Shown here piece by piece: positions 1-7,172 of a stretch of DNA of 17,496 nt (positions within the stretch are counted from its first letter, which is position 1; every line of letters begins with the position of its first letter). The notes beneath the pieces were generated by a model. It saw only the letters and a list, made by a program, of their open reading frames with translations, was not told where the DNA came from and searched no databases. Source of the stretch: CAIURC01 sp043777315 (GTDB taxonomy: Bacteria > Verrucomicrobiota > Verrucomicrobiia > Chthoniobacterales > Chthoniobacteraceae); NCBI GenBank assembly GCA_043777315.1, contig JAYVPW010000148.1, forward strand, positions 1 through 17,496. The letters run 5' to 3'. The translations under genes and the position numbers were made by a program.

Positions 1-418
1 GCACTGCTTGCGCGCGCACCTCAGATGCGTGTGCAGTGTCCCGCCCGCTTTCAGATCCCGCCAGACATGCCGGTAGATACTCTCGTGGCTGATGGCCAGT
101 TCTCCGCTCCGCCCCAGGTGCCCGGAGACCTGCTCGGGACTCCACTTTCTCCTCAACAACTCTGCCACCCGCGCCCATTCCTCCCGCCCAAACTGGCGGT
201 TGCGCCGCGACCGGTAGCGCCGCGCGTGCGCCCGCTGCTGCGCTCGCCTCGAGCGATACCATCCGTCATGCGGGGCCGCGTTGCGCCAGCTCCCGCCCAA
301 TGGTGCTCCGGTGCCGCCCAAGCTGCCGCGCGATCTCCGCTTTGCTCAGTCCCAGCCTCCGCAGGGCCGCAAGGGCGCTGCGCTCTTCGCCATTGAGTTG
401 TCGATACTTCATTGCCAT
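1..418 (-). pseudogene. IS30-family transposase, frameshifted and partial
   Basis: Reading from base 418 (ATG, or ATG at 412) the product starts MAMKYRQLNGEERSALAAL and continues with a helix-turn-helix (GLSKAEIARQLGRHRSTIGR), the classic IS30 N-terminus. That frame ends at a TGA at 266-268. The expected continuation, DGWYRSRRAQQRA and then WSPEQVSGHLGR and SHESIYRHVW, is fully open in another minus-strand frame from about 270 to base 1. The change fits loss of two bases near 283-287, where GCGCAACGCGG would read in frame if it were GCGCGCAACGCGG. The DDE catalytic domain lies mostly off the edge. A true mutation and a sequencing error look the same here; programmed frameshifting is not usual for IS30. 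Confidence 0.8.
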
Positions 419-505
419 CCTCCTGACAAAGTCCCCCCCGAACCGAGACCTTTTTCCTTCACCCTCCACAAAATACTCCGCGTTGCACTTACTCTGTGAA
501 TTCGC
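1..505 (-). mobile_element. IS30-family insertion sequence, partial (runs off left edge)
   Basis: The stretch encodes an IS30-type transposase on the minus strand. The element continues beyond base 1, so only its transposase-start end is visible. The right boundary is put near 495-510 because sulfatase-like protein sequence begins at about 512 (NAEFRAAQLTGD), immediately beyond a candidate terminal sequence around 482-505 (GTTGCACTTACTCTGTGAAT). The exact tip, inverted repeat and target duplication cannot be confirmed because the other end lies outside the window. The insertion has removed or separated the first part of the sulfatase gene. Its own transposase is frameshifted, so this copy is probably not autonomous. 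Confidence 0.75.
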
Positions 506-511
506 GAGCCG

Positions 512-1255
512 CGCAATGCGGAGTTCCGCGCGGCGCAGCTCACCGGCGACGCGCTGGTGCGCTGGAAATATCAGCGCTCCCTCCACGACTACCTCGGCTG
601 CATCCGCGGCGTGGATGAGAGCGTCGGCCGGGTGCTGAAGTATCTCGATGACGAAGGTCTGAGCGACAACACGATCGTCGTGTACGCCAGCGACCAGGGC
701 TTTTTCCTCGGCGAACACGGGTGGTTCGACAAGCGCTGAATCTTCGAGGAATCGCTGCGCACGCCGCTCCTCGTGCGCTGGCCCGGCGTGACCAAACCGG
801 GCAGCGTGAGCAGCGACATCGTCTCGAACATCGACTTCGCGGAAACCTTTCTAGAAGCGGCCGGGCAGCCGATTCCCGCGGAAATGCAGGGCCGCAGTTT
901 CGTGCCCGTGCTGCGCGGCGAGACGCCCGCGGATTGGCGCAAAAGCTTCTACTACCAGTATTACGAGTATCCCGCGCCGCATCACGTGCGCCCGCACTAC
1001 GGCGTCGTCACAGACCGGTACAAGCTCATCCATTTCCACGGGACGCCGGACGATTATTGGGAACTCTTCGATTTGAAAACGGACCCGCACGAGCTGCGCA
1101 GCGTCTTCGGAAACAGCGAATACGCCGCGACGCAGGCGGAGCTCGAGCGGGAGCTGAAACGCCTGCGTACCGAGCTGAAAGTGCCGGAGCAAACGCCGCC
1201 GGAGTGGTTTGGCGACAAGCCATCTGCGAGCGCGGCCGCAGAAAAAGCGCCGTAA
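512..1255 (+). pseudogene. Sulfatase (DUF4976 type), 5'-truncated with in-frame TGA
   Basis: This is the C-terminal half of an arylsulfatase/N-sulfoglucosamine sulfohydrolase-like enzyme, which would hydrolyse sulfate esters on glycans. Recognisable pieces in one frame are SDQGFFLGEHGWFDKR, then a TGA at 737-739, then IFEESLRTPLLVRWPG, a YGVVTDRYKLIHF block and WELFDLKTDPHELR, the last two typical of the C-terminal DUF4976 region. The TGA stands where relatives usually have an aromatic residue (KR-W/F-EES), so a TGG-to-TGA change is likely. The N-terminal part with the CxPSR formylglycine motif and the metal ligands is missing because the IS30 element abuts codon NAEFR at about 512. A GTG at 557 could start a 60-residue fragment, but no active enzyme is possible. 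Both halves remain in frame and well conserved, so decay appears recent. Confidence 0.85.
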
Positions 1256-1445
1256 TATTCTAACGATTTCGGCCCTCCACGGTCTTACTCATCGTTCTGG
1301 GGGGAACAGCGGGGTCGTCGGCCAGTCGGCCGGCGGCCTCGCATTTTTTTTGCGCAGGCGCGGCTGGTGTCGCCGCGCGGGAGACGACGAGGAACGCCCG
1401 TTTTCCACACCGCCGCACGGCGCAAAGCGAACGATTCCAGTCGGC

Positions 1446-2856
1446 ATGGCCACGACTTTACCACCAGCAGAACGAGCACGCAGCGATGGGCAAAATCGCG
1501 CGCGTCAGATGGCCGTGGGTGCGGAGGTTCAACGAGACGGGGGGACGCATTTTCGCGTGTGGGCTCCGCGGTCGGCGACGGTGGCCGTCGAGCTCCGAGC
1601 CGCTTCGCAGCTCGATCCGCAGGCGGTCGTGCCGCTGGACGCGGAAGGAAACGGCTACTTTTCCGGCAGCGTTCCGGAGGCCTCGGCGGGGATGTTTTAC
1701 CAATATCGCGTCGCCTCCGGTTCGTTCCCCGACCCGGCTTCGCGCTTCCAACCGGAGGGCGTGCATGGCGTCTCACAAATCGTCGATCCGGGAGATTTTC
1801 GCTGGACGGATTAGGCGTGGCTCGGCGTGGCTCGGGAGGCCGGGAAGGGCCGTGGAATCTACCTCGCCGGTGAAAACGAGTTACAGGAAGCGCGGCTCGC
1901 GCGCCCCGCCGCGGCGGGCGGATACGGGCTCGATGCGCTGTGGAATGACGACCTGCATCACACCGCGATGGTGGCGCTCACGGGCCACAGCGAGGCGTAT
2001 TATTCCGACTATCGCGGCGCGCCGCAGGAGTTCATTTCGGCGGCAAAGTGGGGCTTTTTTTTTCCAAGGCCAGCGCTACCGCTGGCAGCAGAAACGGCGG
2101 GGACAACCGGCCTTGGATCTTGCGCCAGCGAGCTTCGTCAGCTTTTTGCAGAACCACGATCAGGTCGCGAACTCATTGAGCGGGCGGCGGATTCACGAAC
2201 TCACCGATCCCGCACGGCTGCGCGCGCTGACCGCTTATCTCCTGCTCGGACCCGCGACGCCGATGTTGTTTCAAGGCCAGGAATTCGCGGCCTCTGCGCC
2301 GTTCCTTTACTTCGCCGATCATCACGCGGAACTCGCGCCGCTGGTCGCCGAGGGGCGGCGGAAATTCCTCGCGCAATTTCCGAGCGTTGCCGCCGCGGAG
2401 CAGGAGACCACGATCGCCGCGCCTGGTGACGAAGGCACTTTTCAACGCTGCAAACTCGATCTGGCCGAGCGCGAAACCCACGCGGAAATTTACTGCCTCC
2501 ACCGCGACCTCCTCGCACTGCGGCGGGACGACGAGGTGTTCCGAAATCCGCGGCATCGCAGCCTCGATGGCGCGGTGCTCGGGCCCGAGACGTTCGTGCT
2601 CCGCTACTTTGGGGAGGGCGAAAATGACCGGCTTCTCATCGTGAATCTCGGCTCCGACCTGCACCTCGATCCCGCGCCGGAGCCGCTTCTCACGCCGGTC
2701 GCCGGGACGCTCTGGGACACACTTTGGAGCAGCGAGGACATTCATTACGGCGGCCTCGGGACGCCGCCGATCGACACCGAAGAAAACTGGAAAATCCCCG
2801 GCCACGCTGCCGTCGTACTGACGCCGAAGCGAGCGGCGGAAGCGCGCGAACAGTAG
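1446..2856 (+). pseudogene. treZ: Malto-oligosyltrehalose trehalohydrolase, degraded
   Basis: TreZ (GH13) releases trehalose from maltooligosyltrehalose. The N-terminal carbohydrate-binding module is recognisable (VGAEVQRDGG, FRVWAPRSATV, FYQYRVASGSFPDPASR). Three lesions follow. A TAG at 1812-1814 (codon 123 from ATG 1446) interrupts FRWTD-AWLG. Directly after it, most of the catalytic barrel is gone: the YELHVGTFT region and the DGLRLDAVH nucleophile motif are absent, and the reading passes straight to AREAGKGRGIYLAGENELQ. I estimate about 170 residues lost, in frame. A nine-T run at 2055-2063 then shifts the frame by +1; with eight Ts it would read WGFFFQGQRYRWQQKRRG. The rest is well kept (FLQNHDQVAN, GPATPMLFQGQEF, C-terminal domain). 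The start is uncertain; ATG 1509 is an alternative. The gene lies 50 bp upstream of a debranching-enzyme gene, consistent with an old trehalose/glycogen operon. Confidence 0.85.
1814..1833 (+). repeat. 10-bp tandem repeat at the treZ deletion junction
   Basis: Two adjacent copies of GGCGTGGCTC lie exactly where the N-terminal part of TreZ joins the sequence from beyond the catalytic core. Short repeats at a junction are what slipped-strand or illegitimate recombination would leave. The original sequence is unknown, so this link is an inference. Confidence 0.6.
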
Positions 2857-2906
2857 TTTTCCCGACCCTCAACCTTTCATCTTTCGACCGTCAACTTTCC
2901 CCGCCC

Positions 2907-4946
2907 ATGCCCGACCTCATCCGCCGCATCGACCTCCGGCAGGCGCACGATCCGCACGCGCTTCTGCGCCGCGAATGGCTGCTCAGCAATGGCCTCGGCG
3001 GCTACGCGTCGGGCACGATTTCCGGCAGCATCGCGCGGCGCTATCACGGTCTGCTCATCGCCGCGCTGCCGGCGCCGCTCGGGCGCGTGGTGATGTTCAA
3101 TCATCTCGCGGAGCACCTGCGACGCGCGGACGGAAGCACTTTACAAATCGACGGTGACGATCCGAGCCAAACGGACGGATCGCCCGCCAACCCTGTCGGA
3201 CACTACGTCGCCGAGTTTCGGCTCGAGGCGCAGTTGCCGATCTGGCGCTATGAAATGGACGACGTCGTGGTCGAGAAACGGGTGCTGATGGTGCAGGGAC
3301 AGAACACGGTCCACGTCATCTATCAGCTCCTCTCGGGCCAACAGGATGTGCGGATCGAGCTGCGTCCGTCGGTGCATTTTCGCCCTCACGAGAACGCGGT
3401 CGGTGAGGCGGTGCGGCAGGATTACCGACTGAGCATCGAGGGTCCGCATTACGAGGTTCGCTGCGGCCATTCCATCCCGCCGCTGCGGCTCGTCGTGCGC
3501 GGCGAAGGCGCGCATTTCACGCATCACGGCGGATCGACTCGTGAGCTTTCGTATCCGGTGGAAGCGGAGCGCGGCTACGAATCGCGCGGGCCGATGTGGA
3601 GCCCGGGACATTTCACCGTGCCGCTGCGGCCGAATATCCCCACGACGCTGAGCGGATCGACGGAGGCGTGGGATACGCTGCTCGCGCTCGCGCCGGAGCA
3701 GGTGCTGAAATTCGAGCAGGAGCGCCGACGGCGGCTCATTTGCATCGCCCATCCGAGCGCGCATGAGGGCGCGGCGGCGGAACTCGTGCTGGCCGCGGAT
3801 CAATTCATCATCAGCCCTGCCGGGCGGGTGGAGGATGTCGCGCGCGCCCGGGCGGCGGGCGATGAAGTGCGGTCGGTGATCGCGGGCTACCACTGGTTCA
3901 CCGACTGGGGCCGCGACACGATGATCAGCCTCGAAGGGCTGACGCTCACGACCGGTCGGCACGTCGAGGCGGGCTGGGTATTGCGCACGTTTGCGCATTA
4001 CGTCCGCGACGGGTTGATCCCGAATTATTTCCCGGATGGGAAAAACGAAGGGGTCTATCACACCGCCGACGCGACGCTCTGGTTCTTCCACGCGCTCGAT
4101 CGGTATCTCGAGATCACGCACGACCGGAACACGCTCGAAATCATCCTGCCGAAGCTGCGCGAGATCGTGCAGAAGCATCTCGGCGGGACACGCTTCGGCA
4201 TCGGCGACGATCCGGCGGACGGGCTTTTGCGACAAGGGGCAGAGGGGTATCAGCTCACGTGGATGGATGCGAAAGTGGACGGTTGGGTCGTGACGCCGCG
4301 GCGTGGCAAACCGGTGGAGATCAACGCGCTCTGGTACAATGCGCTGCGGCTGATGGAGGGCTGGCTGCGCGAGCTGCAGGACGAGCCCGGCGCGACCGAA
4401 ATGGCGGGCCATGCGGAGAAGGCGCGCGCGTCTTTCAATCAGCGATTTTGGTAGAAAGAGGGCGGCTATCTTTTCGACGTGATCGACGGCGAAAGCGGCG
4501 ACGACACGGCCTGCCGGCCGAATCAAGTTTTTGCAATTTCGCTCCGCCATCCGATCCTCGACGAGCAGCACTGGCACGCGGTGCTCGAGGTCGTGCGCGA
4601 GCGATTGCTCACGCCGGTCGGGCTGCGCTCGCTGAGCCGCGGGCACCCGGATTACAAGGCGCGATACTTCGGCGACCTGCGCGCGCGGGACGCGGCGTAT
4701 CATCAGGGGACGGTGTGGGCGTGGCTCATCGGGCCGTTCATCGATGCGTGGATGAAAGTGCATCCCGACGACCGCGCGGGCGCGCGCTGCTGGCTCGAAA
4801 AAATGCTCCCCGAGCTCGATCACGCGTGCATCGGGTCGATCAGCGAAGTGTTCGATGCCGAGGAGCCATTCACCCCGCGAGGCTGTGTGGCACAGGCTTG
4901 GAGCGTGGCGGAGGCGCTGCGCTGCTGGGTGAAAACGGCGGGGTGA
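2907..4946 (+). pseudogene. Glycogen-debranching enzyme (GDE/GH133 type), interrupted by TAG
   Basis: The gene would encode a 679-residue bacterial amylo-alpha-1,6-glucosidase-like protein. The N-terminal GDE_N-type domain is clear (REWLLSNGLGGYASGTISG and RRYHGLLIAALPAPLGR, residues about 23-60). The C-terminal (alpha/alpha)6 catalytic domain shows YHWFTDWGRDTMISLEGL, PNYFPDG, YHTADATLWFF, TWMDAKVDGWVVTPRRGKP and EINALWYNAL. Codon 516 is TAG (4452-4454), between FNQRFW and KEGGYLFDV. The same frame then runs to TGA at 4944-4946 through HQGTVWAWLIGPF and CVAQAWSVAE, all expected for the family. One base change (for example CAG to TAG) or readthrough separates this from an intact gene. The truncated 515-residue product would lack part of the catalytic barrel. 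ATG 2907 is chosen because the GDE_N similarity starts just after it. treZ lies 50 bp upstream. Confidence 0.88.
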
Positions 4947-4964
4947 GGAGACGAGGATGGTCGG

Positions 4965-5023
4965 CTGGAGCGCGGCGCTCCGTCGCCGCGAGGGACTCGC
5001 GATGACGGAGCATCGCGCTCCAG
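4965..5023. repeat. GC-rich inverted repeat between convergent genes
   Basis: Arms 4965-4984 (CTGGAGCGCGGCGCTCCGTC) and 5004-5023 are complementary apart from two central positions. The loop contains a second small hairpin (GCGAG-GGA-CTCGC). It lies between the end of the debranching-enzyme gene and the end of the AEC transporter gene. It may act as a bidirectional transcription-ending structure, although it has no T tract, so it could equally be one copy of a dispersed repeat. Confidence 0.6.
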
Positions 5024-5055
5024 CGCGAAACTTCGATCGCTTGAAGCCTGAGAAA

Positions 5056-6030
5056 TCACCGTCCCGCTGTCCACCAGAGGCCGAACTGAATCCAGAGCGG
5101 GATCGTGAGAAACGAGAGCGCGGTCGTGACGAGGACGGCGCGCATCGCGGTGTTCGGGTCGCCGCCGTAGTGCTTGGTGAGAAGCACGGGGATGACGGCG
5201 CAGGGCATCGCGGCTTGGATCAAAATGATGCGGCGCAGCTCAATCGGGCAGGGGAGCCAGCGCGCGAGGGCGAGCATCAAGATGGGCAAAATGCCGAGGC
5301 GGAGTGCGGCGGAGCCGATGCCCACGCCAGTCGCATTCGACACGGTGAGGTCGCGCATTTGATCGGCGAAGGTTGCGCCGGTGAGGATGAGGCCGAGCGG
5401 AATCGCGGCGGCACCCATGTTGTGCACCGCGCTCAAAACGATGTCCGGCAGCCAGCTCCGCGCGCCGAGAAAATGCAGTGCGACCGCGCACAAAATCGCG
5501 AGGACGGGGACGTTGAAAATGTGCGTCCAGCGGCGCTCGCGTCGTGCCGGATTGGCCGCGCCGGCGAGGAGCATGATGCCGGCGGTCCAGAGCGCGGTTT
5601 CGACGCCGACGTTATGCAAAAAAAGGACGGCGGTGGTCGGCGCGGCGGCGTCGGGAAAGAGCTTCGGAATGAGCGGGAGCGGGACGTAGCCGTAATTGAA
5701 AATGCCGACAGTGAAGGCAAACGTCCGCCGTTGCCGCGGCTCGCGGAGACCGAAAATCGGCGCGGCAAAATAGCTGACGAAATAGCCGAGCACGACGGTG
5801 CCAAAGCCGACCAGCGGCGCGAGCAGGACATTGCCGGCGTTTTCGAGCGCGCGATTTCCGAGGACCGTGTCGAGGATCAGGCAGGGAAAAAGAAGGTTGA
5901 CGATGACGCGCATCAGCGACGCGTCCGCCTCCGCGCTCAGCCAGCCCGCCCGGCGAATCGCGAAGCCCGCGCCGATGACCAGAAAGACCGGCGCGACCGC
6001 GGCGAACAGCGTGAGATAACCCGCGTTCAT
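5056..6030 (-). CDS. AEC (auxin efflux carrier) family transporter
   Basis: The 324-residue protein is almost entirely hydrophobic, with roughly 8-10 membrane segments in two halves, which is the usual size and layout of bacterial AEC/PIN-like permeases. Typical features include the N-terminal segment APVFLVIGAGFAIRRAGWLS, LLFPCLILDTVL near residue 50, the GIFNYGYVPLPLIPKLF stretch and a C-terminal half with AAAIPLGLILTGA and QAAMPCAVIPVLLTKHYGGD. Bacterial relatives move small organic acids or remain uncharacterised; the substrate cannot be told from sequence. The start at 6030 puts the first helix immediately after a short N-terminus. The upstream gene on the same strand ends at 6050, only 19 bp away, so the two probably form one transcript. 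No lesion is seen. Confidence 0.88.
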   Translation of the reverse strand: MNAGYLTLFAAVAPVFLVIGAGFAIRRAGWLSAEADASLMRVIVNLLFPCLILDTVLGNRALENAGNVLLAPLVGFGTVVLGYFVSYFAAPIFGLREPRQRRTFAFTVGIFNYGYVPLPLIPKLFPDAAAPTTAVLFLHNVGVETALWTAGIMLLAGAANPARRERRWTHIFNVPVLAILCAVALHFLGARSWLPDIVLSAVHNMGAAAIPLGLILTGATFADQMRDLTVSNATGVGIGSAALRLGILPILMLALARWLPCPIELRRIILIQAAMPCAVIPVLLTKHYGGDPNTAMRAVLVTTALSFLTIPLWIQFGLWWTAGR

Positions 6031-6049
6031 GCGCGGAGAACCGCGCGCA

Positions 6050-6535
6050 TCACTTCCGCTTTCCGCGCTGCCCGAGCGTCGGAAACTGCTTTTGCAACGC
6101 CTCGATCTCGAGCTGCGTCAGGCCGCGCGGGACGTAGATTTTTCCGTCGGTGATCGGCTTGTCGATGAGCAGGTCGGCGGCTTGGTGCGTCCCGACTTTC
6201 GTGCTGATGAAGGCGACCATGATCGCGCCGCGGCGTTCGGTACTGACGGTTTGCAGGCCGATGCTCCCGTGCTGATCCAGCGCAAAGACGCAGCCGAACG
6301 TGCCGTCTTCGGCGGCCACCGGATAGATCGCGCGGATATCGCGCTCGGAAACCGCGGGGATTTTCTCTACGAAGCCGTCCCGGTCGGGGTTGTGGAATTT
6401 CGCCGGGACGGTGAATGGCTCGCCGTCGCGGGAGTTGGCCTCGACGTGGAAACGCACGGAAATCTCCTGCTTTTTCGCCATGCCAAGGAGGCTGAACGCG
6501 AGCAGCGAAAGGAGCGCAGGGCGGGCGAATTTCAT
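6050..6535 (-). CDS. Small secreted protein, weakly SecD P1-like
   Basis: The 161-residue product begins with a clear signal peptide (MKFARPALLSLLAFSLLGMA) and has no other membrane segment. The mature part contains SERDIRAIYPVAAEDGTFGC, FALDQHGSIGLQTVSTERRG, FISTKVGTHQAADLLIDKPI and TDGKIYVPRGLTQLEIEAL. The order of a substrate-like strand, an ageing-type helix and the closing IYVPRGLT-EIEAL segment recalls the SecD/SecF P1 head subdomain, but that resemblance is only by eye. The function is unknown. It is the first gene of a probable two-gene transcript with the AEC transporter and is divergent from the BsuPI-like gene, with 67 bp between start codons. Confidence 0.7.
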   Translation of the reverse strand: MKFARPALLSLLAFSLLGMAKKQEISVRFHVEANSRDGEPFTVPAKFHNPDRDGFVEKIPAVSERDIRAIYPVAAEDGTFGCVFALDQHGSIGLQTVSTERRGAIMVAFISTKVGTHQAADLLIDKPITDGKIYVPRGLTQLEIEALQKQFPTLGQRGKRK

Positions 6536-6602
6536 CGCCGCGGAGTCTGCCGGCTCAAATGCGATTTGCAACCCGCGAGCCCGCTGGCGTATTCGTCCGC
6601 CG

Positions 6603-7145
6603 ATGAATCCGCGCTCTTTTTTGCTCCCCCTGCTTTGCCTCGTTTTGGTCCCCGCGCGCGCGGACGAGGAGCCCAGCGGTCGTGGGAAAAAACCGGGCCT
6701 CACGAGCAAGCTGCTGATGCCGTGGAAGTTTTTTCGCGGCGAGTCGGAGCCGGCGAATCAAGCCGCCGCCGCGAAGTGGAAGCAGCTCGCGCTCACGGTG
6801 CGAATCGAGCCGCTGCCAGTCTCGCTCTCGGAGACGCGCCAGCTCAAGGTGACGCTCCAGCTCGCGAACAAGGGCAAGCGGCTCGCGCAACTCGAATTTC
6901 CCACGACCCAGCGCATCGAAGTGCTCATCCGAAATGCGACCGGCAAGATGGTCGAACAGTGGTCGGAGGATCAGTCGTTCGCGCAAGAGCTGACGCTCGT
7001 GGCGATCAATCCCGGCGAACGGCTCGAGTATTCCGTCTCCGTTTCCACGCGCGATCTCGTCGCGGGACAGACGTATTCGGTCGAGGCGTTTTTCCCGAAT
7101 TACGAGCAGCTCAAGGCGACGAAAACTTTCGTGCCGGCGAAGTAG
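6603..7145 (+). CDS. Secreted BsuPI-like domain protein
   Basis: The 180-residue product has a signal peptide (MNPRSFLLPLLCLVLVPARA). After a basic linker (about residues 21-55) comes a beta-sandwich-like region: LTVRIEPLPVSLSETRQLKV, LQLANKGKRLAQLEFPTTQR, VEQWSEDQSFAQELTLV, INPGERLEYSVSV and AGQTYSVEAFF. This order (strand, N-x-G turn, SQR/TQR strand, W-S-x-x-x-x-F, L-x-P-G-E, G-x-Y-x-V) matches the BsuPI intracellular-proteinase-inhibitor-like domain, a common envelope-associated immunoglobulin-like fold. Inhibitory activity is not implied. The start is chosen for the signal peptide. The gene ends in TAG 27 bp from the end of the convergent Gly/Arg-rich protein gene, with no evident terminator between them. 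Confidence 0.75.
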   Translation: MNPRSFLLPLLCLVLVPARADEEPSGRGKKPGLTSKLLMPWKFFRGESEPANQAAAAKWKQLALTVRIEPLPVSLSETRQLKVTLQLANKGKRLAQLEFPTTQRIEVLIRNATGKMVEQWSEDQSFAQELTLVAINPGERLEYSVSVSTRDLVAGQTYSVEAFFPNYEQLKATKTFVPAK

Positions 7146-7172
7146 ATTCCGCGCCGTTCGAACGCAGGAAAA

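Noticed and set aside
266..290. Programmed ribosomal frameshift in the IS30 transposase
   Set aside because: There is no slippery heptamer at the site, and IS30 transposases are normally made from one continuous frame.
737..4454. Reassigned stop codons (TAG and TGA read as amino acids)
   Set aside because: Both codons also end intact genes in this window (TAG at 7143-7145 and at 7173 on the minus strand; TGA for the RluA, VWA and kinase genes). Frameshifts and deletions accompany the stops, so decay explains them better.
3141..4823. Minus-strand open frame of 560 codons opposite the debranching enzyme
   Set aside because: It has no recognisable motif and is a codon-bias shadow of a gene whose plus-strand motifs are unmistakable.
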